This document shows positions 38,507 through 48,212 of a DNA stretch of 64,000 bases, piece by piece (the stretch's first letter is position 1; each line of letters begins with the position of its first letter). The stretch covers positions 1 through 64,000 of the forward strand of contig NZ_LFLT01000016.1 in assembly GCF_001189955.1 (NCBI RefSeq), in the 5' to 3' direction. The notes below the pieces were generated by a model. The model was not told the DNA's origin. It did no database searches and saw only the letters and a list, made by a program, of their open reading frames with translations. The position numbers were made by a program, and so were the translations under genes. The stretch comes from Herbaspirillum chlorophenolicum (lineage in GTDB: Bacteria; Pseudomonadota; Gammaproteobacteria; Burkholderiales; Burkholderiaceae_D).

Positions 38507-38634
38507 GGTCTCTTCCTTTACTGGATGAATGGGATAAAAGCGGCGGGTATGCGTTGGGCAAGGGGCTGCCGCATAAGGCCCCCGCCTTCGATCGGGTGAA
38601 GCGTTGAAAATCGGTTGAATCCGTTGCCTGCCCG

Positions 38635-39345
38635 TCAAGCCAGACCGGCGGCATCGACCAGCACCAGTTCTGCATCCTCGCTGGCGGTGACGGCAATCTC
38701 CGACTCGCCGTGGATGGCCACGCCATCCTGGGCTTCCAGCGGCACGCCGTTGATGTCGGCGCGGCCCTTGGCCAGCACCAGGTAACCGTAGCGGCCGGTA
38801 TCGGCAAAGCGGTATGACACGGTTTCGCCGGCCTTGACCACGGTGCCCAGCACCCGGGCATCGGCACGGATCGGCAAGGCATCCTCGTCGTCATTGGCGC
38901 CGCTGGCCAGCGTCACGAAACGGCACGCGCGCTCATCCTTGGGAAACGGCTTGGTCCCCCAGGACGGCAATGCACCTTGCTGGCTGGGCAGAATCCAGAT
39001 CTGGAAGATGCGTGCGACCCCAGGCTCCAGGTTGTATTCGGAATGGCGGATGCCCGTGCCCGCGCTCACCACCTGCACATCGCCGGCCGCCGTGCGGCCC
39101 AGGTTGCCCAGGCTGTCCTTGTGGGTGATGGCGCCTTCGCGCACATAGGTGATGATTTCCATGTCGGCCTGCGGCTGGGGGAGGAAACCGGAACCGGGCG
39201 CAATCGTGTCGTCGTTCCAGGCCCGCAGCACGCCCCAGTGCATGCGCCGGGGATCGTTGTATTGGGCGAAGGAAAAATGCCGCTTCGAATCAAGCCAGTC
39301 ATGACGGGCTGTACCCAGGCTGCCGAAAGGACGACGTTCGATCAT
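38635..39345 (-). CDS. Pirin-family bicupin (possible quercetinase)
   Basis: 236 residues. N-terminal cupin motif with RRMHWGVLRAWNDDTIAPGSGF, PHPQADMEIITYV-like metal site (here QPQADMEIITYVREG) and GTGIRHSEYN supplying His and Glu ligands. The C-terminal cupin is shorter. Pirin relatives such as YhhW open quercetin; others bind regulators. The ATG at 39345 begins the domain; an in-frame start 19 codons upstream is less likely. It is the first gene of the seven-gene operon and divergent from a LysR gene at 39510, which probably controls it. Confidence 0.9.
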   Translation of the reverse strand: MIERRPFGSLGTARHDWLDSKRHFSFAQYNDPRRMHWGVLRAWNDDTIAPGSGFLPQPQADMEIITYVREGAITHKDSLGNLGRTAAGDVQVVSAGTGIRHSEYNLEPGVARIFQIWILPSQQGALPSWGTKPFPKDERACRFVTLASGANDDEDALPIRADARVLGTVVKAGETVSYRFADTGRYGYLVLAKGRADINGVPLEAQDGVAIHGESEIAVTASEDAELVLVDAAGLA

Positions 39346-39509
39346 GGTTTGCTCCGCTGCTTGGTGAGTGACGATGGAGGCAGTGTAGGAGCCGGCGACC
39401 ACGCTGAGAAGATAAGAAATGGAATTCCATTCTTTCCTTTTTTGACGTACATTCGCGGCTGGCTACCTCCCCCGAAGTACCTTGCAATGGTGTTTTCCCA
39501 AAGGCCGAT

Positions 39510-40445
39510 ATGAATAAACTGCCAGACCTGGAAGCATGGGCAATCTTTGCCAAGGTCGCTGAAACCGGCTCGTTTGCGCGCACTGCGGATGAGTTTTCGC
39601 TGTCCCAGGCCACCGTGTCCAAAGCCATTTCACGGCTGGAAGCGCGCATGAAGACCACACTGTTCCACCGCACTTCGCGCCGCATCTCGCTGACCGCGAA
39701 CGGTTATGCGGCGCTGGAGCACGCTACGCGCATCCTCGAGGAAGGCTTGGCCGTGGAAGCCGAGGTGGCCGAGCAATCCACCAGCCTGCGTGGGGTAATA
39801 CGGCTGTCCGCTCCGATGTCGTTCGGTATCGCCAGGCTGGCGCCGGCACTACCCGGCTTTTTGCAAGCGCACCCCGACGTGGAACTGGACGTGCAGTTCA
39901 ACGACAAACAGGTAGACCTGGTGGGAGACCGTTTCGACCTGGCCTTGCGGATCGCCAACCTGGTGGACTCCAGCCTGTTGGCTCGCCAGCTGTGCAAGGT
40001 GCGGATTCTGCTCGTCGGCTCGCCCGCCTACTTCGAACGCCACGGCCGGCCACACCATCCCCGCGACCTGGCGCAGCACAAGGCACTGCAATACAGCTAT
40101 GCGCGCAACGGCACGCATTGGCGCTTCAAGCATCCGCGGCATGGCGAATTCACCCAGTCGATGGCCGTGCAGATGCAGGCCAACAATGCCGAAGCCTTGA
40201 CGCCTGCGCTGCTGGCCGGCCTGGGCGTGGCGCTGCAGCCGGCCTTCCTGGTCTGGCAGGAGCTGCAGTCGAATCAATTGGAAGTGGTCATGGAAGACTG
40301 GCAGGTGGAGCCGATCGCGTTGCATATCGTGACGCCGCCGGGGCGCAACCGCCCCGCGCGCGTGCAGGCTCTGATTGAACACCTGATGGAATCGTTTTCC
40401 AACGAACCGTGGGCCGGCGTGGCGGAACTGACGGATCGCTCCTGA
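39510..40445 (+). CDS. LysR-type regulator of the pirin operon (inferred)
   Basis: 311 residues. Winged helix-turn-helix at about 5-65 (DLEAWAIFAKVAETGSFART, SQATVSKAISRLEARMKTTL). Effector domain about 90-300 of the CrgA-like subgroup (RLSAPMSFGIARLAPALPGF, DLALRIANLVDSSLLARQL). The gene is divergent from pirin with 164 bases between starts. Regulators of this subgroup commonly control pirin/YcaC genes and respond to electrophiles or aromatic compounds; the effector here is unknown. Confidence 0.9.
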   Translation: MNKLPDLEAWAIFAKVAETGSFARTADEFSLSQATVSKAISRLEARMKTTLFHRTSRRISLTANGYAALEHATRILEEGLAVEAEVAEQSTSLRGVIRLSAPMSFGIARLAPALPGFLQAHPDVELDVQFNDKQVDLVGDRFDLALRIANLVDSSLLARQLCKVRILLVGSPAYFERHGRPHHPRDLAQHKALQYSYARNGTHWRFKHPRHGEFTQSMAVQMQANNAEALTPALLAGLGVALQPAFLVWQELQSNQLEVVMEDWQVEPIALHIVTPPGRNRPARVQALIEHLMESFSNEPWAGVAELTDRS

Positions 40446-40498
40446 TTGGCTACGACGGGGATGGCTTTTAGCTTGCCATCCGCCAAACTAAAAGGGCC

Positions 40499-40521
40499 GG
40501 ATCCTGTGCAATACAGGATCC
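40499..40521. terminator. Hairpin between convergent lysR and aceB
   Basis: Perfect 9-bp stem GGATCCTGT/ACAGGATCC with loop GCAAT, 53 bases after the lysR stop and 86 past the aceB stop. No strong T run on either side, so likely a modest bidirectional terminator. Confidence 0.6.
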
Positions 40522-40607
40522 AGCCCAACCGGCATCACACAGTAAATTCTCCGGGAATTTTCCTTCCAATGCAGTAACCGGCCGCAGCCGGCACCGCATT
40601 GCAACGC

Positions 40608-42194
40608 TTAGATTTCCTCGTACAGCGGCAGCGTCAGGAATTCGGCAAAGGTCTCCGAAGTCGACATCTCTTCGAAGATCTTGGCGGCGCGGTCGTAGGT
40701 CGGACCGTTGCCGGCGACTTCCTTCACCTTGACCAGCTCTTCCGGGATCATCGCGCGCACCATGTCGGCGGTGACCTTGCGGCCATCTTCCAGGTTGCCC
40801 TTGGCGCTGCGGATCCACTGCCACACCTGCGCACGGCTGATTTCGGCGGTCGCCGCGTCTTCCATCAGGTTGTGGATCGGCACGCAACCGTTGCCGGCCA
40901 GCCAGGCGCCCAGGTAGTGGATGCCGACGTTGATGTTATAGCGCAGGCCGGCTTCGGTGATCGGGGTCTCCGGCTGGAAGTTCAGCAGGTCGGCCGCCTT
41001 CACGTCGACATCAGGACGCTGCTTCTCGAACTGGTTGGGCTTGTCGCCCAGCACCGCGACGAATTCCTTCATCGACGGCTCGACCAGGCCCGGGTGAGCC
41101 ACCCAGCCGCCGTCGTAACCGTCGGTGGCGTCGCGGCGCTTGTCGTTGATGATGCCTTGCATGGCGATGGCGTTCTTTTCCGGATCGTTCTTGATCGGGA
41201 TCAGCGCGCTCATGCCGCCGATGGCCGGTGCGCCGCGCTTGTGGCAGGTCTTCAGCAGCAGCAGTGCGTAGGCGCGCATGAACGGCGCGGTCATGGTGAC
41301 CTTGGCGCGGTCGGCCAGGCAGAAGTCCTTGTCGTTCTTGAACTTCTTGATGCAGGAGAAGATGTAGTCCCAGCGGCCGGCGTTCAGGCCCGAGCTGTGC
41401 TCGCGCAGTTCGTACAGGATTTCTTCCATCTCGAAGGCGGCGGTGATGGTCTCGATCAGCACGGTGGCCTTGATGGTGCCCTGCGGCAGGCCGATCTCGT
41501 TTTGCGCCATCACGAAGATGTCGTTCCACAGGCGCGCTTCCAGGTGCGATTCCATCTTCGGCAGGTAGAAGTACGGGCCGGCGCCGCGTGCCAGCTGTTC
41601 CTTGGCATTGTGGAACAGGAACAGCGCGAAGTCGAAGATACCGCCGGAGATGCGCTTGCCGTCGATGGTGACGTGCTTCTCATCCAGATGCCAGCCGCGC
41701 GGACGCACCACCAGGGTGGCGATCTTGTCGTTGAGCTTATAGCTCTTGCCGTTGGATTCCAGCGAGATGGTGCGGCGGATGGCGTCGAACAGGTTGATCT
41801 GGCCGCTGACCTGGTTGTCCCATACCGGCGAGTTGGAATCCTCGAAGTCGGTCATGTAGCTGTCGGCGCCCGAGTTGAAGGCGTTGATGACCATCTTGCG
41901 CTCGACCGGGCCGGTGATTTCCACGCGACGGCACTTCAGCGCTTCAGGGATCGGGGCGATCTTCCAGTCGCCGGTGCGGATGCTTTCGGTTTCCTTCAGG
42001 AAGTCCGGACGCTCGCCGGCGTCCAGGCGCTTGACGCGCTCCACGCGCGCGGCCAGCAGTTCCTTGCGGCGGCCTTCGAAGGCGCGCGACAGCTTGGCGA
42101 CCAGCGACAGCGCTTCGAAGGTCAGGATGTTCTCGTAACCCGGCTTGATTTCACCGGAAATTTCCATGCCGGCGGGCAGCTTCAATTGCGTCAT
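40608..42194 (-). CDS. aceB: Malate synthase A
   Basis: 528 residues, the size of isoform A. Condenses glyoxylate and acetyl-CoA to malate in the glyoxylate shunt. Family signatures: LVVRPRGWHLDEKHVTIDG (about 165-183) with the catalytic Arg region, ATVLIETITAAFEMEEILYE (about 240-260) with metal-binding Glu, and GLNAGRWDYIFSCIKKF (about 270-286). The start follows TGAGGAG. Divergent from a LysR gene at 42392. The isocitrate lyase gene is not in this window. The shunt feeds on acetyl-CoA from PHB and fatty acids. Confidence 0.96.
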   Translation of the reverse strand: MTQLKLPAGMEISGEIKPGYENILTFEALSLVAKLSRAFEGRRKELLAARVERVKRLDAGERPDFLKETESIRTGDWKIAPIPEALKCRRVEITGPVERKMVINAFNSGADSYMTDFEDSNSPVWDNQVSGQINLFDAIRRTISLESNGKSYKLNDKIATLVVRPRGWHLDEKHVTIDGKRISGGIFDFALFLFHNAKEQLARGAGPYFYLPKMESHLEARLWNDIFVMAQNEIGLPQGTIKATVLIETITAAFEMEEILYELREHSSGLNAGRWDYIFSCIKKFKNDKDFCLADRAKVTMTAPFMRAYALLLLKTCHKRGAPAIGGMSALIPIKNDPEKNAIAMQGIINDKRRDATDGYDGGWVAHPGLVEPSMKEFVAVLGDKPNQFEKQRPDVDVKAADLLNFQPETPITEAGLRYNINVGIHYLGAWLAGNGCVPIHNLMEDAATAEISRAQVWQWIRSAKGNLEDGRKVTADMVRAMIPEELVKVKEVAGNGPTYDRAAKIFEEMSTSETFAEFLTLPLYEEI

Positions 42195-42391
42195 GCTGGA
42201 CTCCTCAAAAAGAAAAGAAAAACGTTCGAATTGTGCCTGACGGGCAGCCCTTTAGCTGCATTGCATCAGGAATGTTATGTACGCAGTATATTTAAACTAA
42301 ATCGATATGAGTGACACGTTTTATCAATTTATCTTTGCGTTTTAGTCACAAGTGAGCCGATAATCCCTGTCATCCGTTTTGAGGCCTTGCC

Positions 42392-43300
42392 ATGGACCAG
42401 TTCAAGCAGATTTCCACCTTCGCCGAGGTCGCCGCGCGCGGCAGCCTGTCGGCCGCCGCCCGCGCCGAAGGCATCGCCCCCGCCATGATCGGCCGCCGGC
42501 TCGATGCCCTGGAAGAACGGCTGGGCGTCAAGTTGCTGCAGCGCACGACGCGCAAGATCGCGCTGACCAACGAGGGCGCCGCCTTTCTGGAAGATTGCCA
42601 GCGCATCCTGGCCGACCTGGAAGACGCGGAATCGGCGGTTTCCGAGCGCAGTGCGCGCGCCAGCGGCGACTTGCTGATCTCGGCCCCGGCCGGCTTCGGC
42701 CGCCAGCACGTGGCGCCGCTGGTGCCCTCTTTCCTGGCCGAACATCGCGATGTCACGCTCACGCTCAACCTCAACGACCGCATTGCCGACGTCATCGGCG
42801 AAGGTATCGATGTCGCCATCCGCATCGCCACCCTGACCGACTCCAACCTGGTCAGCGTCAAGCTGGCCGGCAACGACCGGGTGATCGTCGCAGCGCCTGC
42901 CTACCTGCGCCGCCACGGCACGCCGCAAACCCCGGACGAGCTGGCGCGCCACAACTGCCTGGCCATCAGCAGCGAAGGCAGCCAGCGCGGCTGGACGCTC
43001 AAGCAATCCGGCAAGGTCAGCGTGTTCAAGGTGGGCGGCAACATGGTCTGCAACGATGGCGAGGTGCTGCACAACTGGGCGCTCAACGGGAAAGGCCTGG
43101 CCTGGCGTTCGATGTGGGAAGTCGGCGCCGCCATCGAAGCCGGCGAACTGGTCACGGTGCTCGACAAGTTCGCGGCCCCCGCCCCATCCATCTACGCCGT
43201 GTTCGCCCAGCGCCGCCACCTGCCGCTGCGCATCCGCGCCTTCGTCGATTTTTTGCGGCATGCCTATGCGCAGCCGGATTACTGGAAAAGAAGCGCCTGA
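42392..43300 (+). CDS. LysR-type regulator divergent from aceB
   Basis: 302 residues. Helix-turn-helix at about 5-62 (FAEVAARGSLSAAARAEG, GRRLDALEERLGVKLLQRTT), effector domain about 88-295 (LLISAPAGFGRQHVAPLVPS, DVAIRIATLTDSNLVSVKL). Starts are 197 bases apart from aceB and the AT-rich stretch between them (42270-42330) is the shared promoter region. Control of aceB is likely from position but not shown by sequence. The stop is 20 bases before the convergent serine hydrolase stop. Confidence 0.9.
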   Translation: MDQFKQISTFAEVAARGSLSAAARAEGIAPAMIGRRLDALEERLGVKLLQRTTRKIALTNEGAAFLEDCQRILADLEDAESAVSERSARASGDLLISAPAGFGRQHVAPLVPSFLAEHRDVTLTLNLNDRIADVIGEGIDVAIRIATLTDSNLVSVKLAGNDRVIVAAPAYLRRHGTPQTPDELARHNCLAISSEGSQRGWTLKQSGKVSVFKVGGNMVCNDGEVLHNWALNGKGLAWRSMWEVGAAIEAGELVTVLDKFAAPAPSIYAVFAQRRHLPLRIRAFVDFLRHAYAQPDYWKRSA

Positions 43301-43320
43301 TTCAATACGCTTTCGCGGCC

Positions 43321-44601
43321 TCACCAGTTTCCATATTCGGCCACGATCCCGCGCAACAACGCATCGCGCTCCAGGCCAAAGTGATTGCCGCTGGCATCGC
43401 CGGAAGCATCCTTGCCGACGCCGGTATGCACAACCACCAGCTTCAGGTCGGGATCGACGAAGATGGCCTGGCCGTAGATGCCCAGCAAGGCGAAACGGCG
43501 ATGGCTGCCCGGCATGATCCAGGTTTGCAGGCCGTAGCCGAAGTAAGTGCTGCCATGGCTATCGACCATGGAGCCGGGCCGGAAAGCCTGCGGCTGGTGC
43601 GATGCATCGGTCATGTCCAGCAGATGCTCGCGGCTGATCACCGCCTGCCCGCGCACCACGCCATCCGCAGCCAGCATCATGCCCAGGCGGGCGTAGTCGT
43701 AGACCGTCGCATTAAAACCGCCGGCGGCGCGCGCGACCGAATCCACGGGATTGAGCAGCCACGACGAAGCGGCCTGCGCACCGATCGGTTTCCATATTTT
43801 TTCACCGATCCAGGCGCACAGGGTTTTCTTGGTCGCGGCCTCCAATACCAGGCCCAGCACGGCAGTCTGCGCCCCCTCGTAATTGAAATGCTCGCCCTCG
43901 GGATAGGCGCGCTCGGTGATGCCTTGTGCCGCCTGCAAGGTGCCCTGCTTGCGTATTGCGGCGACGAAGCGCGCCTGGTCGTCGTGGCCGGAATAGTCTT
44001 CCACAAAGCGCGCGCCGGACGCCATCCGCATCAGGTTGATGATGCGCGTGCCGCCATACAGCGTGCCGGACAGCGCCGGGACGTAGTCCTGCGCGCGGTC
44101 GTCGAGCGAGCGTATATGGCCCTCTTCCAACGCCTTCATGAGGCCCAGCGCGACGATGGTCTTGGCCATGGAATTGGAGAGCATGCGCATTTGCGCAGTG
44201 CGTCCATAGTTGTAGCGCTCGGCGACGATACGCCCATCCTTGATCACCACCACCGCGGTAGCACGCTGGTGCTGCATGTAATCATCCAGCGAGTAAAAGC
44301 CGCCGCGAAAACGGTAATGGAACTGGGTCTGGCTCGCCGGCTTTTCCAATGGAAGCGGATCGTCCGACGGCGCCTGCGCGCATGAAGGGTCGATGCTGTC
44401 CATTGCACTGAAGGAGCCGACCATATAGCGTTGCTGGTAGGCTTGCGCCATGTTGGCGCCAACCGGATAGCCGGCATCGCGGTTCAACACGTCTTCATCC
44501 GGCGCGGCTGCGGCCGTTGCCGCTGCCAGCAGCGCCGGCAAGGCATATCCCAGCAAGTGTATCCAGCCCCTCGTCTTCGTCTGTGTGGCATCTTCTTTCA
44601 A
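43321..44601 (-). CDS. Beta-lactamase-like serine hydrolase (class C/esterase family), secreted
   Basis: 426 residues if started at the TTG at 44601. This start is chosen because GGGAGGAC lies 5 bases upstream and because it gives a signal peptide: WIHLLGYALPALLAAATAAAA at about 13-33. The upstream ATGs at 44694 and 44733 have no such support. The catalytic Ser-x-x-Lys is in LSNSMAKTIV, and the Tyr motif is NYEGAQT (YxG). It belongs with esterase/6-aminohexanoate-dimer-hydrolase-type proteins; substrate unknown. The TTG start is a sequence-based inference. Confidence 0.85.
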   Translation of the reverse strand: MKEDATQTKTRGWIHLLGYALPALLAAATAAAAPDEDVLNRDAGYPVGANMAQAYQQRYMVGSFSAMDSIDPSCAQAPSDDPLPLEKPASQTQFHYRFRGGFYSLDDYMQHQRATAVVVIKDGRIVAERYNYGRTAQMRMLSNSMAKTIVALGLMKALEEGHIRSLDDRAQDYVPALSGTLYGGTRIINLMRMASGARFVEDYSGHDDQARFVAAIRKQGTLQAAQGITERAYPEGEHFNYEGAQTAVLGLVLEAATKKTLCAWIGEKIWKPIGAQAASSWLLNPVDSVARAAGGFNATVYDYARLGMMLAADGVVRGQAVISREHLLDMTDASHQPQAFRPGSMVDSHGSTYFGYGLQTWIMPGSHRRFALLGIYGQAIFVDPDLKLVVVHTGVGKDASGDASGNHFGLERDALLRGIVAEYGNW

Positions 44602-44708
44602 CGCTGTCCTCCCGTGTTTTTCTGATTCAAATGTCGTTGCAGGCCAGTGATGATGGCAAGGCGTGCTGACAAACGACTGACGCGTAGCTGACATGAACTC
44701 CCGACGTA

Positions 44709-44736
44709 AAAATGGCATCCATACGGATGCCATTTT
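44709..44736 (-). terminator. Rho-independent terminator after the second chemoreceptor gene
   Basis: 12-bp perfect stem AAAATGGCATCC/GGATGCCATTTT with loop ATAC; on the minus strand it runs into TTTTTACG. It lies 24 bases past the chemoreceptor stop and separates it from the serine hydrolase. Confidence 0.85.
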
Positions 44737-44759
44737 CGATCCTGCTTGCAGTCGCCAAA

Positions 44760-46370
44760 CTACCTCACCAGTTTGGCCGATGCCGGCGTAATGTCGATCT
44801 CGCGCCGCCCGGGTTGCTCGCCCGGATGCAACGTGAACACGCTGACCAGGCGCGCCAGCGTGTCGGCCTGGTTCTGCATCGAAGCTGCCGCGGCAGCAGC
44901 CTGCTCCACCAGTGCCGCGTTCTGTTGCGTGACCTGATCCATCTGCGTGATGGCGTGGTTGACTTGTTCGATGCCGGTAGTCTGCTCGGCGCTGGCGGCG
45001 CTGATCTCGGACACGATGTCGGTCACGCGTCGCACGCTGTTGACGACCTCGTTCATGGTGGCGCCGGCCTGCTCGACCAGGCGGCTGCCGTTGCCGACTT
45101 TTTCCACCGAGTCGTTGATCAGCTCCTTGATCTCCTTGGCGGCCGATGCCGAGCGCTGCGCCAGCGAGCGCACCTCCGACGCCACCACCGCAAAGCCGCG
45201 GCCCTGCTCGCCGGCACGCGCGGCTTCCACCGCTGCATTCAACGCCAGGATGTTGGTCTGGAACGCGATGCCGTCGATCACGCTGATGATGTCCACGATC
45301 TTCCTGGACGACTCGTTGATCGCCCCCATGGTGTCGACCACCTGGCTCACCACACCGCCGCCCTGCTCCGCCACGGCCGAGGCGGACACCGCCAGTTGGC
45401 TGGCCTGGCGCGCATTGTCGGCGTTCTGGCGCACGGTGGAAATCAGTTCTTCCATCGCCGATGCGGTTTCTTCCAGCGAGCTGGCCTGCTCTTCGGTGCG
45501 CGAGGAAAGGTCGAGGTTGCCTGCAGCGATCTCGGCCGATGCGGTGGTGATCGTATCGGTGCCGCTGCGCACGTTGCTGACGATGCCGCGCAGGCTGTGG
45601 TTCATGTCCTTGAGCGATTGCAGCAGCTGGCCGGTCTCATCCCGAGATTTCACCGACACATCGCTGGAGAGGTCGCCTTCGGCCACGCGGCGCGAGATGT
45701 TGACAGCGGTGCCCAGCGGACGTGTGATGCCCAGCGTCAGGATGCGTGCGCAGACGATGCCCAGCAGCAGGATCAGGCCTTCCAGCGCGATGATCAAGGT
45801 GCGGCTCTTGTCGGCGATGGCATCGATCTCCTTGGCGGTATCGTCGATTTCCGTGCGCTGCAATTCCATCAACTGGCGCATGGTGTCCTGGTAAGCCACC
45901 GAGGCCGGCACGAAAATCTTGTCAAGGATGCGCGTCGCCTCGTCCACGTCGCCCGCCGCCTTGGCCTTGTTGATCTCGTCGCGCGAAGAAAGGTAGACCT
46001 TGCGGTATTCGCCGATCTTCTGGAACAGGGCTTTCTCTTGCGGCGAGCTGAGCAGCGCCTCAACCTTCTTCTGGTATTCGCCCGAACTCTTGGACGATGC
46101 CGCCGCCTCTTCAGCGAAATACGGGCCCAGCGCAGGATCGTTGCTCTTGGCGATGGCGATGGTGCGGCGGATCCCGCTGGCGAGGTTGGCATACCAGTCG
46201 GCGATCAGCCGCTCCGTCATCAGCGGCGTGCTCATCATTTCCCGCGTGGCGGCCGATACGTTCTGGAGGCGCCAGACGCCGATGCCAGCAATGACGATGG
46301 AGAAAGCCAGGATAAGGGCGAAGCCGGCCGTGAGGCGCTTGCCGATTTTCATGTTGCCGAGGATATTCAT
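44760..46370 (-). CDS. Methyl-accepting chemotaxis protein (Tar-like layout)
   Basis: 536 residues from the ATG at 46370; an alternative ATG at 46352 removes 6. TM1 at about 13-33 ([19 protein letters not shown]), periplasmic four-helix domain about 34-190, TM2 about 193-212, HAMP, then the signalling hairpin with [26 protein letters not shown]. The periplasmic domain lacks a recognisable amino-acid ligand motif. Unlike the receptor at 10492 it has no WxxF tail. Single-gene unit ended by a terminator. The two receptors' cytoplasmic halves are very similar to each other. Confidence 0.92.
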   Translation of the reverse strand: MNILGNMKIGKRLTAGFALILAFSIVIAGIGVWRLQNVSAATREMMSTPLMTERLIADWYANLASGIRRTIAIAKSNDPALGPYFAEEAAASSKSSGEYQKKVEALLSSPQEKALFQKIGEYRKVYLSSRDEINKAKAAGDVDEATRILDKIFVPASVAYQDTMRQLMELQRTEIDDTAKEIDAIADKSRTLIIALEGLILLLGIVCARILTLGITRPLGTAVNISRRVAEGDLSSDVSVKSRDETGQLLQSLKDMNHSLRGIVSNVRSGTDTITTASAEIAAGNLDLSSRTEEQASSLEETASAMEELISTVRQNADNARQASQLAVSASAVAEQGGGVVSQVVDTMGAINESSRKIVDIISVIDGIAFQTNILALNAAVEAARAGEQGRGFAVVASEVRSLAQRSASAAKEIKELINDSVEKVGNGSRLVEQAGATMNEVVNSVRRVTDIVSEISAASAEQTTGIEQVNHAITQMDQVTQQNAALVEQAAAAAASMQNQADTLARLVSVFTLHPGEQPGRREIDITPASAKLVR

Positions 46371-46622
46371 TTCTTTCAGTCCCAAATACCGGCACCCGTG
46401 CCGATGCATTTTTAGTTGTTCGAGTTTTGTTATTTTTTCTACTGTTGACTGCTGCCGGATATCCCGGCAGCAACGTTGCACTATGGCATGCCACCTGTAC
46501 AGGAACAAGAAAGCTAAGCGAAGAACAAACGCAGATTGCGCCTCTACTTCGCAAATGGATCAAATCGGCTGCAACAATGTATCCATGCTGCGGGATTCAT
46601 TGAAATTCTGCCAATCTCCCCC

Positions 46623-48035
46623 TTAGGACTGACTCAGCAATTCAGGCATCGCACGCAGGAAGCGCTCGTCCCCCAGCAACCCCACATTAAAACGCGACCA
46701 AGCCACCGTTTCTTCAGTATCGAGACGGAAGATGCTGCCTGGTGCCAGCACGATATTGCGTGCCATCAGCCCTTGCGCCAACTGCTTGGCGTCCGCGAAT
46801 TGCGGAAAGCGCGCCCACAGATACATCGATTGCTGCGGCGTGCAGAACAGCTCGGCACCGAGCTGTTCCAGCAGGTGGAGCGCATGCTCGGTGGCATGCG
46901 TGAGGCGGTCGCGCAGACGCGCGGTATGGCGGCTGAAGTGGCCGTCGGAGAGGATCACATCCAGCGTGCGCTCGCAGTATTCGGAACTGCTCACATGCAC
47001 CAGCATCTTGATGTCGGCCAGGTCGCTGGCGAGGTCGCGATGGCAGGCGATGAAGCCCACGCGCAACGCTGCCGACACCGACTTGGAGAAGCTGCCGATA
47101 TAGATCGTGCGCCGCAGTTGGTCCAGCGTGGAGATGCGCGCGGCGGTGGCCGGCTTGAAGTCGGCGAAGGCATCGTTCTCGACGATGATCGCGTTGTAGC
47201 GGTCGGCCAGTTGCAGGATCTTGTGCGCCTTGTGCGGCGAGGTGTCGGAAGCGGTCGGGTTGTGCGCCAGCGACTGCGTGAAGAACAGCGGCGGCTTGCC
47301 CGGCTGCCTACCCGGTTGACTGAGCTCGCGCTCCAGCGCCTCCACATCCGGCCCATCGGCCAGGCGCGGAATGCCCACGATGCGCGCACCGGACAATTTC
47401 AGTTTGCCGTACAACATGTAGTAGCCCGGCTCATCCACCAGCACACGGTCGCCGGGGCGGATGAAATTGCGGATCACGATGTCCAGCGCCTGGTTGGCGC
47501 CGTGGGTCAGCACGATCTGCCCGGTGGCCGCCTCGATGCCATGCTGCGCCAGCTTGTGCGACAGGTGCTGCCGCAATGGCAGGTATCCGAAGCGGCTGCC
47601 ATAGCCGAACAGCGCGCCGATGCCGGTGCGCACCACCTTCTGGTGGAACTTGTCCAGGCGCACATCATTGAGCCAATCCACCGGCGGGAACCCGTCGCCC
47701 AGGCGCAGGTGGCCGGGGTCGCTCTTCAACTGCTCGCGCATCAGCCACACCACATCCATCGCACGGCTCAGCGATCCCTCGTCATCGTCCTTGACCGGCG
47801 GCGGCGCCACGCAAACGAAGAAGCCGGAACCGCGGCGCGGTTCGGCCACGCCCAGCGCGGTGAGTTCGTCGAAGACATTGACGATGGTGTTCTTGGCGCA
47901 GTCGTGCCGTGCCGCCATTTCGCGGATCGACGGCAGGCGGCTGCCGGGCGGATAGATGCCTTCCTCGATCTGCTGGCGGATCAGTTGCACCAGCTTGCCG
48001 GTCAGCGTGCGGGGGCTGCGGTGTTCTGTGGACAT
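46623..48035 (-). CDS. MocR/GntR-type regulator with aminotransferase domain
   Basis: 470 residues. N-terminal GntR winged helix (about 10-77; [20 protein letters not shown]). Linker about 80-115. C-terminal fold I aminotransferase domain (about 115-460) with PLP-lysine Lys318 in [15 protein letters not shown], and [11 protein letters not shown] and ENDAFADF. MocR proteins sense PLP-linked or amino-acid ligands and do not catalyse. The ATG at 48035 has GGAAGAG upstream; the longer frame crosses the promoter. It is divergent from HMG-CoA reductase with 177 bases between starts that contain a long inverted repeat, so it likely regulates that operon and itself. Confidence 0.92.
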   Translation of the reverse strand: MSTEHRSPRTLTGKLVQLIRQQIEEGIYPPGSRLPSIREMAARHDCAKNTIVNVFDELTALGVAEPRRGSGFFVCVAPPPVKDDDEGSLSRAMDVVWLMREQLKSDPGHLRLGDGFPPVDWLNDVRLDKFHQKVVRTGIGALFGYGSRFGYLPLRQHLSHKLAQHGIEAATGQIVLTHGANQALDIVIRNFIRPGDRVLVDEPGYYMLYGKLKLSGARIVGIPRLADGPDVEALERELSQPGRQPGKPPLFFTQSLAHNPTASDTSPHKAHKILQLADRYNAIIVENDAFADFKPATAARISTLDQLRRTIYIGSFSKSVSAALRVGFIACHRDLASDLADIKMLVHVSSSEYCERTLDVILSDGHFSRHTARLRDRLTHATEHALHLLEQLGAELFCTPQQSMYLWARFPQFADAKQLAQGLMARNIVLAPGSIFRLDTEETVAWSRFNVGLLGDERFLRAMPELLSQS

Positions 48036-48080
48036 GGTCTCTTCCGGTGTTTTTCTTGTTGCATCGCAAAGCAATTGTCT

Positions 48081-48142
48081 TGGGTACAGTTCCAGCACTG
48101 TTGGCATCAACTGTACCCATTTAAATTGGTACACACTGGTAT
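48081..48142. promoter_or_regulatory. Probable MocR operator between mocR and mvaA
   Basis: A perfect inverted repeat TGGGTACAGTT (48081-48091) and AACTGTACCCA (48109-48119), arms of 11 with a 17-base spacer. Just beyond it are two TGGTA words exactly 10 bases apart (48127 and 48137). One-turn direct repeats and inverted repeats are typical of MocR sites. It lies in the divergent promoter region. Confidence 0.75.
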
Positions 48143-48212
48143 TCTGCTCCAAATCCGGCCACCCCGCGACCTTCCCGGTCAAGCGAAAAAACATAAAGAG
48201 AGACAAGCACCC

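Noticed and set aside
40499-40521. BamHI-like palindrome as a cloning artefact
   Set aside because: The GGATCC words are part of a longer natural inverted repeat between convergent genes and fit a terminator.
46536-48212. In-frame upstream extension of the HMG-CoA reductase frame (559 extra codons)
   Set aside because: It runs antisense through the mocR gene and the promoter; the real start is the ATG at 48213 with AAAGAGAG upstream.
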